Of a DNA stretch of 64,000 bases, positions 34,436 through 45,100 are shown piece after piece. A program made the translations under genes and the position numbers. Under the pieces are notes generated by a model, which ran no database searches, was not told where the DNA came from, and saw only the letters and a program-made list of their open reading frames with translations. This DNA comes from Bryopsis sp. KO-2023 (Eukaryota > Chlorophyta > Ulvophyceae > Bryopsidales > Bryopsidaceae), in contig BSYQ01000006.1 of the NCBI GenBank assembly GCA_030272585.1, positions 253,001 through 317,000 of the forward strand, in the 5' to 3' direction. Numbering within the stretch: position 1 is the stretch's first letter; every line of letters starts with the position of its first letter.

Positions 34436-35618
34436 ATTGGAGGAGCCGGTTGGAGAAGCTGGCGCTCAAACCATGGCCGGCCAGCCATTGTTTTTCTCGC
34501 ACGTTCTTAGCCTTGTGTTCTTGGGGCTGGATCGACACCTCGTAATCAAAGGGCAATCTGACACGCCTTTTCAGCATCTTCGAGCTATGGAAGCTCACAC
34601 AACTTCTTCTGGGCTCCCGTTGGGAGTGCAGTTGCGCGTCACGGGGTCGACTGAAGCAATTTTGTTCAATTTGTCAGATACGGATCACAAGGCAAAAGAG
34701 TTGTCCAACTGGTGTTGTTTGTTTGTTTGTTTGTTTGTTTGTGTTGGAGAAATTTGATGTTCTGGATGTAGTGGTCGTACATAAATTGGATACTACAGGG
34801 AGGAGATTGTTGGGGTTAGGATCGACAGGACTCTAGGTTACAGGAGGGGTTTTTCTTTTTTGGTTGTTTTTTTTGGGGGTTGTTTCTTGCAAAAGAAACA
34901 ACCCAAAAGGATGCATCCAGATAAACTTTTGATGAGGTGATTGTTTGGTATTGGGTTGCATCAGGCAACGATTGATTGAGCACGGGGTCGAGCAGTGGTG
35001 TGACTGGTCTTGTCGCATCACACATCAGCATCGTGGCGAAAAGATGTTCGGATGTCTGACATGATGCGATGGTTGCTTGGGAGCCCAACTAGACGAAGGC
35101 TGTGCTTGGACAGACTAAACAAACAAACATAAACATAAATTACATTGTGAAGGAGAATCGCCATCACATGACTAAACACAACAGGCCATGTTTGAAGCTC
35201 ACAGTGAGCACAGTTGTACGCACGCTTTTTGTCCTTCATCCCTTCCCCATAGCACTGATATTTAAGTCCTGAGATTACTTCCAATATTTTTTTTTGTTAA
35301 TTGGTTTCAAAGGTTTTTCAAGGCCTGTAAAGCGGTGCACAAGAGAAAGATGCTAAAGGTAAGGAGTAGGACGTCTAGCCACTGACGTCTGGTCTGACGG
35401 AGGGGACCCACACACTCTCCTGTTGGAAGGCTTTTTCGGTTGCTCTCTTCTGCCAGGGGCGATGAATTCGGACGTCTGGTTGAACAAACAGCTTTGTATT
35501 TTGTTATTTCGACATTTCTGAGACGTTCACTTGTGACTGTGGGATCCACGTGCGAACAGGTGGCGATGCATTTTTCAGGAATCGTAGTAGGAACTGATAT
35601 CCTCCCAATTTGATACAG

Positions 35619-35655
35619 CCTCCCCCTCAACAAAAGTGTGCAACCCCCAACCCCC
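35619..35655. repeat. Dispersed repeat, copy 2
   Basis: Matches the block at 23921-23960 (CCTCAACAAAAGTGTGCAAC) with small differences, same orientation and again followed by an A-rich tract. Confidence 0.55.
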
Positions 35656-36441
35656 CAGTAGAAAAAACCACCAAATGCCACACCAAAAAAAACAACAAGA
35701 AAAAACAAGGAAAAAAACAGGACATTGCCTGTAACAACAAAAAACGAAAGACCAATTGCCAGAACAATGAGGAAACCTTAAATAAGCCATCTACAAGACA
35801 CGTACTAAGCTCCAGTCTCTCCTCGCACCATAGGTGTTCCCATAAAGGCCAACCCCTCAGATTTGGCTCGTTGATAATTGTCAGTTCTGCTGGGTTACTT
35901 TTCAGTAATTCCAGTGATTATCGCTCCCCACAAATTTCACACAGTCTACAGCCAGCAACTGCTTATCTGCTTGAACAAGACAAGTCAAAGCAAGAAACAA
36001 ATGAGCAATGGAAGCTAATATCAATATCAACATCGGCATTTAAAAATATTGACCTGAAAGGTGAAAAAGAAAACAATGGAACGTATTGGTGCCAAATTGG
36101 GACCTGCATATGCATGTACTTTTGAAAAATTAACTTCCTTGCTTAAAACTAAAGTGAGTGGTCATACGCGGAAGCACTTTGAAAAAGAAAAAACTCTAAG
36201 CACTTATTAAGAACAATTTTTGGCCCAACTCCAGCATAAAAAAACCCTCACCAAAACATGATACAACTGAGGTTCAAACTTGATTAGTTTTTTCTTTTTT
36301 TTTCTATTGTCCCACCCAGGTTTTTTTTGGCCCCCAAAACACTCTCACCAGCCATCGTCAGCTCTATTCATGTAAACAAGGAAATACACCTTAGGAACAC
36401 CAAAACCCCTAAGAAAGCTTTATCATTTCTCGAAATTTTAA

Positions 36442-36506
36442 GGTCAATTCTTTTGGCATAAAAGCTCTAGGTCACTGAACATGGAAAGAAAGAAAAAGGA
36501 AGGCTT
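36442..36506. repeat. Dispersed ~65-bp repeat, copy 1
   Basis: GGTCAATTCTTTTGGCATAA and the bases after it (AAGCTCTAGGTCACTGAACAT, then A/G-rich) match 51511-51575 at roughly 80 per cent by eye. The family is unknown. Confidence 0.6.
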
Positions 36507-37546
36507 ATTTACAGTACATTACTGCTGCACCAGGGTAAGTTGCCTGGTTCCTGGATTGTGAGCTGAACTTGTGATGATCAAAAAACAATTTGAAATGGAG
36601 CGTTTAGGTTGTGTGTCTTGGCACTCCAAGTCTTTTGTCCTATGTGGATCTGTTGTTTGGATCATTCTTAAATTGTTGGAGGAGTCCTAGTTAAGCAGCT
36701 CCCCAGTGACAAATGTAATACTTCTGCTGTGAGTTTTTTTCTGTGAGTATGTGGAGTCTCATAACCTGGTTGGACGGCCGAGTCCCCAGAAACCCGGCTT
36801 GTAGGAGTCAGCCATTCAATGATGCGATGTTCAATTTCTTCAGGAAAATAAGGAAGATAAGTGTTTTTCACTTTGTTGTCTTTTTGATATTCGTCCACGC
36901 TCATTCTGGATCAGATCCTGTAATAATCAGATAATGTTCAGATAATTGGTCCTTGATTCGACAACCCTTCTATCTCGGCCACGCCCAATTGGAACTGCCA
37001 GTTACTCTAACAACCTCTCTGTCATATTCAGACAACAACTTCTAAAAAAAGTGTTTCTTGCAAGGAACACGGCATTTCCGTTCGATGTATGTGTGCATCA
37101 ATGACCGTTAATTTTGATTTTAATTTCAGACTTAGATATCACAAATCACAATTCAAAACTGCATGCAGTTGTGGATACTACAAGTATTCTGGATACCAGT
37201 CACAACAACCCTTTTTTTCATTTTTACAGCGCGTGCTGATGGACCATAATTATGTGGCCAGCTCAGGAAAATTCGTTCTCGAGATGAATAGATTGAGCAG
37301 GCCTGTGAGGGTTCAGGTTCATACAGTTTTGTCTTGTGTGAATAGATTTCAGGGGAGAATTTAGGCAAGAAAAAGGCAGGAACAAAAAATAGCCAGGGAG
37401 TGGTTGGAAAGGAGTGTCTGGCACTGCCAGTTTATCATACAACGAACAGATCGGTTCCGGAGCTTGGGGGTGCATTCTCCTCCGAGCATCTGGTCGGAAA
37501 TGAGATTAAAAATTGTGGAAAGGAGTAATTCAGGCAGGTAGTTGCC

Positions 37547-37644
37547 TATACAGTTTGAAAAGTAAGAGATGGTTTTGAAAAGTAAAGCTGGTTTTTATAC
37601 AGTTTGAAAAGTAAGAGATGGTTTTGAAAAGTAAAGCTGGTTTT
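37547..37644 (+). repeat. Two tandem copies of a 49-bp unit
   Basis: Each copy contains TATACAGTTTGAAAAGTAAG, then AGATGGTTTTGAAAAG and TAAAGCTGG. The two copies are nearly identical. Confidence 0.9.
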
Positions 37645-38237
37645 GAAGAGACTTTGGAACAAGGGTCCTACTTCAGAAAACTCTGTCGAATTCACATTCT
37701 TATATTTAAAGTGAGACCCCTGAATTTTTTATAGGTAAATATGAAGCTTCTTGGAATTGGAACTGAACGGGCACCTGCAATAACCAGTCGAATCGAACCT
37801 CCACATATGCAGACGTAGAATTGATACGAATCCAAGTGGTTCACGCATGAAAATAGATTAGACCAACAGACTGTCCCAAAAAGTATTCTCTTACTAAGTA
37901 GGTGGGAAAAGGGTGTCTTCTGGTAGTCCCCAACCTCCCCTTTTTGCGCAAGCATGTACCAAATGCTTGCAAGCTCTGTGACCATACAATTGGTCTGCCA
38001 TATATAAACTGAAACCCTCCAAATGCAATTCAAACTTAAAAGCAGTATCTTCACAAGGCAAGCAAGTCGTTGAACATTGCTTTCTGAGGCTACAACAGCT
38101 CGAAACTATAAAAAACAAAAGAGCGAATATGCTCTGGCCAAAAACATAATAAAAATGCACCTCACCAATACTGGTGTCTAGGAAAAATCACACTTCGAAC
38201 AAGTGTGCATGGGGCGCAACAGTCCTTTGTCTGTTTC

Positions 38238-40114
38238 TTAACAGAAGCATTTCTGATTGCTTTGATTCTCGAAGACTCTCTTTCCGTCGTCGGTGGGGTC
38301 TTTCTTCAACCAAGGACCGTCGCAGTCCTCGCAAGTGCAGAGACCCCTCTTGAAGTCGGAAGCGCAGCACTTGGTTTTGCCGGGTCCCGAGCAGGCGATG
38401 AGCTGGCTGGCACCGCCGCAGGCGTCCCCGCTCTTGATCACCTTCTCTTCGGTTCCGGAAGTGGCGTCACCAGTGCACAGACTCTCCGCAACAACAGAGT
38501 CGCCCTCTGAAAAGAGACACAAAAAAACTCACTGTCAGGAAATGCATCAGATTCATGATGACTAAAGGAGCCTTGTGTGAAAAACTCACTGTTGCACGCG
38601 CTGGCGGATGCTGTTGCGAATGCATTCGCGACGGCGTTGGTAACGGCCTTTACGTACGAGCTCTCAAAGTCTTCTTTGGTCCCAGAGTTGTTCACACACA
38701 CATCCGCCTGCGCCTGCGCCGCCGCCTCGGCAAGCGCGACAGAGACAGCGCGGACATCGGCGTAGCAGAAGGCAGTTGCAAATTCGCCGTCGAAGGCATC
38801 GGCAGCGGCTTGGGCGAGTGCTTCGGCGAAACCCAGTGCGAAGGTGTTACCACCGGAGGCGGACCAGCCGCATGCGAAACCTCTGCCGTCGCATGTCACC
38901 TTGGCAGCGGCGTTCGACCAGACCTCGGCGATCGCGGTGGCGACTGCGGTGGCGGCGGCCTCGACCTTTCCACCTTCACAGGCATCTTTCCCCTCGCCCC
39001 ACCAGTCGTTAAAAGCTTCGCTGAACTTGCTCTGAGAGCTGCTCACCGCCTATTAACAATGAAAAGGAGGAAGAACCAAGTCAAATCGATTCGATTCTCA
39101 GGCAAAAATGCCGGCAACCAAGAAACAGGGTCGTGGTAAACACCGAAAACCACCGAAAACCACCGAAAACTACCGAAAACCACCGAAAACTACCGAAAAC
39201 TACCGAAAACCACCGAAAACCACCGAAAACTACTCACGAAAACCACCGAAAACTACCGAAAACTACCGAAAACTACAAAAATCGACATGATAAAACGAAA
39301 ACTTGAACAGTAAAAATAAATTTATAACGGGGAGTCCACCGAAAAAAACCATTACACAAAAAAGAAACTAATACATTCATTTTGTTTATATGAGTGAATA
39401 TGTTAAAAATGGTATGGACTCTTGGTTTGGTTCCAGTGGCTCCTTGGTTGGTTGACTCGGGTTCGAATCCCGAGGGTCACACTTGCATACCCACTTGCCG
39501 ATAAGTACTATCACTCGAAGACTCACTTGTTACCACTCTGAAAGCAAATGTCTTGTTTGAAATAGTCTTGAATATTTATCTTTCCCTTTTCCTTTCATAA
39601 AGGGTAATCGCTGCATAGTTACAGTTTTTATAGTTTTCGGTAGTTTTCGGTAGTTTTCAGTAGTTTTCGTGAGTAGTTTTCGGTAGTTTTCGGTAGTTTT
39701 CGGTGGTTTTCGTGAGTAGTTTTCGGTGGTTTTCGGTAGTTTTCGGTAGTTTTCGGTGGTTTTCGGTGGTTTTCGGTAGTTTTCGGTGGTTTGCGGTGGT
39801 TTTCGGTGGTTTTCGGTGTTTACCACAACCGCAAGAAACACCTCGCAACAAAAATCACCTCGCAATCGGCGCCTGCTTGACCGTTGCAATTACCAGCAGT
39901 CACGAGAATCTGCAGGGAAGCGAAAGCACTGCAGCTGGGATCGGCGGCTCCGGGGCAATCCACGGCCAGGCCGCTTCCTGCAAAAACAAATCGAGCGGCA
40001 GTCAAGATTCGATCACTGGATTCAAGCAGCACGACCTTGCTGTCTTCACAGGCCCATTAACTACCCACCACACAACAGCGCCACCAAAGCGAGACAAAGA
40101 GCCGACTTCGTCAT
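38238..40114 (-). CDS. Secreted Ala/Cys-rich protein, paralogue 2
   Basis: Four exons in phase: 40069-40114, 39859-39977, 38590-39049 and 38238-38506, giving 297 residues. Signal peptide MTKSALCLALVALLCG. Exons 1 to 3 have exactly the same lengths and phases as the gene at 20.2-21.4 kb; exon 4 is three bases shorter. The Ala-rich domain is nearly identical (KVEAAATAVATAIAEVWSNA), while the Cys-rich tail has changed more (for example FKRGLCTCEDCDGPWLKK against FKKSFCKCENCVGPWIKK) with all Cys kept. Intron 2 is about 810 bp here against 97 bp in the paralogue, because of an inserted inverted-repeat element. Function unknown; probably extracellular or wall-associated. It may have arisen by duplication across the membrane protein gene. 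Confidence 0.8.
39128..39831. mobile_element. 704-bp inverted-repeat element (MULE-like MITE) in intron 2 of paralogue 2
   Basis: The ends read GGGTCGTGGTAAACACCG and, inverted, CGGTTGTGGTAAACACCG. Each continues into a tandem array of ACCGAAAACC/T units (left array about 39138-39280, right array about 39640-39820). The flanks carry a 9-bp direct duplication, CAAGAAACA (39119-39127 and 39832-39840). The paralogous intron at 21.07-21.10 kb lacks the insert and reads CCAAGAAGGGACCATCTCGC, matching the rejoined flanks. The interior has no coding capacity. It contains a B-box-like stem-loop, CTCGGGTTCGAATCCCGAG, near 39457-39475. Confidence 0.85.
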
Positions 40115-40805
40115 TGTTTTTTTTTTTTGGTTCAACTGTTGAAGAAAAAAGAAAGCAAGCCAACCCGATTCGTCTCTACTCTCCACTGCGCATTTTTCAT
40201 AGTCCCAAAAGACTTTGGACGGCAGCCCTTGGGAAAAGACTTTTCCCATGAATCAGGCATGCCACTTGGGCAAGCGCCTCAAAACCAAGGACATGGGAGC
40301 TTTGACAATGCTCATGAAAACATTGACTGACGACTGTACCCCCAGCCGCCATGTCAGACCAACATCCAAGTCTTCCAATTTGCCAGTCCCTGAGGCTGTC
40401 ATAGTCGTACCATCGATGCAAGAAAGAGAAACCCTCCCCTTAGTGAACAGAATCAAGATTCCCAGTCCCCCTTGAAAATCGCGCTGCAACGACGTGAACA
40501 GACACCATGTGGGCGTCAGTTTTTTGGGGGAAATGGCACTTCTTTTTGTCCGGATTTTGTTCCTGCGTTTCTTGCGGTTGATACGTGCGCTTTGTTCGGA
40601 GTGTCGCACTGGCGTGCACAGCCTTTCTGGTTGGTTGGGATAGTGGAGTGACTGGAGGGTGGGAACATAGATTCTGGCGAGTGTAGTAATTAGTTGATTG
40701 ATTCGATGAGATTCATGTTGTTCATTATTGTTGTTGATGATTGGATTGGCGGGCTATGTAAGCCCAGTTGACACTTTGACTGTAATCTATTGATTTCTGG
40801 TTGTA
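40115..40805. other. Region between paralogue 2 and the LINE
   Basis: A minus frame of 118 codons (40253-40609) is open and includes LSCIDGTTMTASGTGKLEDL, but it has no recognisable motif and no clear splice partner. It is left unassigned. Upstream DNA of paralogue 2 lies here too. Confidence 0.3.
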
Positions 40806-41522
40806 GTGTGTTGTTCAAATTGCCAAAACCGAGGTTGTTCCGAGGGTTCGGTCCCGGGGATTATATGGGTTCATTTATCTCGTCATTCTTGTTCTATTTT
40901 TATAGGGATGGTGTATATTCCTCCCCGCTCGTCGGGTTTTTATGATGACTCTGTTTGGGGTGCTTTGGTGAACTCTGCCATTTCTTTTGGAGCTCGGGGT
41001 CATGTGATTTTGATGGGAGACTTCAATAGTCATATTGGGGATTTTTCGTTTGATTCTCATCTTCGGTACAATCAGGATTCTCATCAGCTTAATGCAAATG
41101 GTAGGGAGCTTATTTCTCTTTGCCGTGTTGGGCAGCTTACGATGCTTAATGGTTTAGCTCGTGGGGATTCTTTTGGACGGGTAACTTTTTGCAGTGGTGC
41201 GTCTGGGACATATTCAACTTTAGGTTTTGGTCTAGTGAGTTCGGTTTCATATGATTCTGAGGATATTAAGGTGAATTTCACGGTAAAAGATCAATGGACG
41301 ATTTCTGATCATCGTTTGATCTCGATTTTTTTCTCGATTTCTTCTGTTCCTCCCGTGGTTCAGGGTTCTAAGCGGTTGTCTTGGAATTGTTTTTCTCCCG
41401 CTCTTTTATGGACAAATTTGCACGAGTGGTCACCACCTAATGTGTTGCTTTCTTTGGATCGTTGGTTTGACACTTTTCGGTCTTCTTTTGACACTTTTTT
41501 GCCTTGGGTTACTTTGAGGGGA
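40806..41522 (+). CDS. LINE endonuclease domain, 5' truncated
   Basis: The frame shows the core of an exonuclease-endonuclease-phosphatase fold: MVYIPPRSSGF (strand with the conserved YxPP), then VILMGDFNSHIG (the GDFN catalytic block), then TISDHRLISIFF (the SDH catalytic block). In an intact LINE the N-terminal catalytic Asn and Glu would precede this; they are missing, as expected for 5' truncation. The domain nicks target DNA to prime reverse transcription. Its reading frame runs to the gypsy insertion after 41522 and resumes at 48761 without loss of phase. Confidence 0.85.
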
Positions 41523-41880
41523 TGTAAGAGACGCGAGGGTATAAGACAACACGGAGAATTTACAATACAAGAACAACACGGTCTAAGGCGAGAAGCCTTA
41601 AGACTCGTCAACCGTTGACCCGGGTTCGAATCCCGTCAACGGTCCCAACCGTAACTGTCTGTAACTTCGGCTCACGTGACCCCGGACTACACCGTCCGGA
41701 TACAGTCACTCACATCACACCGTCATACTGTCACACATTAGTCATTGGTCAGACGGCTACATAACCGACCTAACCGATATGACAACCGTAGCACATGGTT
41801 CGCTCTTGCGACCGTTACTATACTCGTTACTGAGAGGTCCCGGGATCAAATCCCACCTCTTGCACTTTAGAACTGTCACA
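41523..41880 (-). repeat. LTR (3' end of the minus-strand gypsy element)
   Basis: 358 bp, read on + from TGTAAGAG to CTGTCACA. It matches 48398-48755 with one difference seen by eye, so the insertion is young. The target duplication GGGGA is at 41518-41522. A purine-rich tract (AGGGGGAGTCT on minus) adjoins it inside the element. Confidence 0.95.
41575..41648 (+). other. tRNA-Leu-like module inside the LTR (also 48450-48523)
   Basis: On + the LTR has GGTCTAAGGCG (41580-41590), identical to the D-arm half of eukaryotic tRNA-Leu, and a perfect B box GGTTCGAATCC (41623-41633) inside a long stem CCGTTGAC...GTCAACGG. The 5' acceptor half is not visible, so it is not a functional tRNA gene. A second B-box-like block, GGGATCAAATCCC, lies near 41846-41858. 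Both are antisense to the element. Confidence 0.5.
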
Positions 41881-42186
41881 AGACTCCCCCTGACCTTAGA
41901 AATCTGGACCCCAGACCTAAGGTCACCAAATAAGCACATACAGACTCCAGCAAGAAAAGAATAGAGCACTCCCCCATAAGCTAAAAGGAAAAATCCCAAA
42001 GACCCTCCAGAAAGCAAAAAGGAAAAGCCCCATCTGAAAGACCATCCCAAAGACAGTAGAAAAAGAAACAGCACTAACACCATCTCCCCTGAACCCCCAA
42101 CAATCATAGACTGAAATCCTTCTCTCATTCCCATGTCTCTTCAGAGATATCTCTCATTTACTCACTATTCAGCTCTTGAAGTCCTC

Positions 42187-45100
42187 TTATCTCCACTTCC
42201 AAACCTTCTTCTCCTGCTCTGTTGCTTCCAAGTGATTCTGCTGGAAGTATGCTGCTGCAACATCTGGACAGTTCTCCAGGTTCCTGATAGGCTCCCAGCT
42301 ATCATGGCCCCTGTCATATCCTTGCCATCTGATTAAGAATTCCCTTGCAATTCTCCCCCTGCCTCTGCCTCTCTTGACTTCTCTGTGATCCAATATCCTC
42401 TCCACATGGAACTCTGTGTTTCCATCAATGACCTCAGGTGGAACTGGGTTGGGTTCCCTTTCCCCATACTGTCCATCCTGGTGGAATCTTCTCAACTTGG
42501 ATATATGGAACACTGGATGTAGACTCCACTGCTGGGGTACCTCCAATTCATAGGCCACTTGGCCCACCCTCTTCAGCACTCTGAATGGTCCCACATATTT
42601 GGGTCCAAGCTTCTTGCATCTATCTCCAGCCAGCTTCAAATCCTTAGTACTGAGAAGGACCATGTCATCCACATTGAACTCATCTGTTCTCCTGTGCTTG
42701 TCTGCACTTTGCTTCTGTCTGTTCTGAGCTCTAGCAATGCATGTCTTGGCCACTTCCACATCCATCTTCAGATCATTCAGTATCTCATCTACACCTCTGA
42801 TGGGTGTCTCAATCTTCTTTCTCCCCAACAAGGCTGCAGGCACCAAAGGTTCCTCTCCAGAGTTCAAGTAAAATGGGCTATACCCAGTACTTGACTGCTT
42901 CCCTTGGTTGTACACAAACTCAGCTGCACTTAATTTCAAATCCCAATCTGTTTGGGCATGGCTGACATAAGCTCTCAGGCTCTCTTCCAGTATTCTGTTT
43001 AACCTCTCTGTTTGGCCATCTGATTGTGGATGCCTGGCAGATGACATTTTCAATGTGGTACCCACCAGCTTCATCAATTCCTTCCACAATTCAGAGGTAA
43101 ATCTGGCATCCCTGTCAGACACCAGATCCTCAGGCATTCCATGATGCCTCCAAACTTCATCAAACAACATCCTTGCCATCCCAACAGCTCCTATGGTTCC
43201 CTCAGTGGCACAAAAGTGGGACATCTTTGACATCCTGTCCACAAACACCACAATAGCATCCTTTCCCCTTGATGTCCTTGGCAGTCCTGTGATTAGGTCC
43301 AAACTCACAGAGCTCCATCTCCTGTTTGGGATCTGTAGTGGTTGCAAATCTCCTGCAAGCTTCTGGGTTGATGCCTTAGTCTTTTGGCACACTGGGCAGC
43401 TCCTGCAGTATTGGGCTACCTCTTGGGACATCTTCTTCCACCAGAAATGCTGTTGTAACACAGCTAGTGTTCTCTCCTTCCCTTTGTGTCCTCCAATCAG
43501 ACTATCATGCCCTTCCTTCATCACCATTGCTTTTAGACTCTGTGGCACAACAATCTTCCCTTCCACAGTCTGTAGAACTCCATCAGCAGACATCTTGAAC
43601 ACCCTTTGGGTCTGGATGTCAGAATCCAATCTCTTCAGGATTTCTTTGCAATGTACATCATTCTTCTGGGCATCAGCAACCTCTTGTGGACTCCCTTGAG
43701 CCATAGGTTCCATGGATGACTTCTCCAGTGCATTGATTTGTTCATCAGATCTTGACAATTCATTTACAGTACCCCTTTTGGTACCTCCTCTTGCATCATT
43801 TGGCATCACATCTGTTTTCAGTCTCTCAGGCAGCTTTCCAGTTTGGCATCCAGTAACCTTCACCAATCTGGAACCCAATGGCTCTCCTGGTTGTTCATCA
43901 AACACAAGATCCTGTGGATGATTCTCTCCCCAGGCCCCCAAGCCTTGGTACCTCTGAACCTTGCCATCATGCTTCACAAGAGTTTTGGTTGTGCCATTTG
44001 GTGCAGATGCCTTCAAATCTCCCCCTCCACTTCCAGAATCCCTTGGATCCCCTGGATGTGGACATCTGGAGAGGGCATCAGCCACCACATTATCCTTTCC
44101 AGGAATATGCACAGTCTGGAACCTGAATGGAGCTAAGAATTCCACCCATCTGGCTTGTCTCCTGCTCAGATGTTGTTGTGAATCCAGCCAAACTAGTGAC
44201 TGGTTGTCAGTCCTTAGGACAAACTCTCTCCCTTCCAAATAAGCTCTCCATTTCTTCAGACAATGTACAATTCCCAACAGCTCAATCTCATGGATGGGGT
44301 ACCTGGATTCAGCATCAGTGAGCTTATGAGATTCAAATGCCACTGGATGCAATCCATCTGGCCCCTCCTGCATCAGTACTCCCCCCACTCCTGTTTGACT
44401 GCCATCTGTGGCCACAATCCAAGGCCACTCTTCCCTTGGATGGATCAGGACAGGTGCTGAGCACAATGCTGCCTTGAGATCTTCAAATGCTTGTTTCTCC
44501 TCTTTCCCCCATATGAACTGCTGATTTCCTTTGGTCAGGTTGGTCAATGCTGCAGCTAGGCCACTGAAATTTGCTACAAATCTTCTGTAAAAGCAGCACA
44601 ATCCCAAGAAGCTCCTGACATCATGGACATTAGTGGGTGTGGGCCACTGCTTGATAGCATCCAGCTTATCAGCCATAGGCTGCACTCCTTGATGTGTAAC
44701 CCAGGTACCCAAGAAATCCACTTCCTTTTTCCCCACTGCAGACTTGACCAGCTTTGCATAGAGTTTATGCTTCCTGAGGGCCTCCAGTACTAGCTTCATG
44801 TGTTGGGCATGCTCTTCAGGTGTAGAGGAATATATCAGGATGTCATCCAAAAATACTTGGACAAATTTGTCAATATATGGGGCCAAAATCTCATTCATCA
44901 TGGACATGAAATGTCCAGGAGATCCACTTAATCCCATGGGCATCACCAAAAATTCAAATTGTCCATATTTTGTCCTGAAAGAAGTTTTTCCTTCCTCCCC
45001 TGGAGCCATCCTTAGTTGCCAAAAGCCAGCCCTGAGGTCCACCTTACTGAAGTATTTTGCTTGATTGAGCCTATCCAGCATCTCATCCATTCTGGGAATG

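Larger units (their letters stand above)
34436..38237. other. Intergenic region with small repeats, no clear gene
   Basis: The first few hundred bases upstream of 34435 should hold the promoter of the membrane protein gene; I see no convincing TATA box. A (TTTG)n run lies near 34720-34742. Short minus frames at 36668-36904 and 37894-38160 lack splice or motif support. Dispersed and tandem repeats are listed separately. Confidence 0.4.

Noticed and set aside
39133-39825. Regular ACCGAAAACC repeats resembling a CRISPR array
   Set aside because: The units are about 10 bp with no unique spacers, and two inverted arrays form the arms of an inserted element in a eukaryotic intron.
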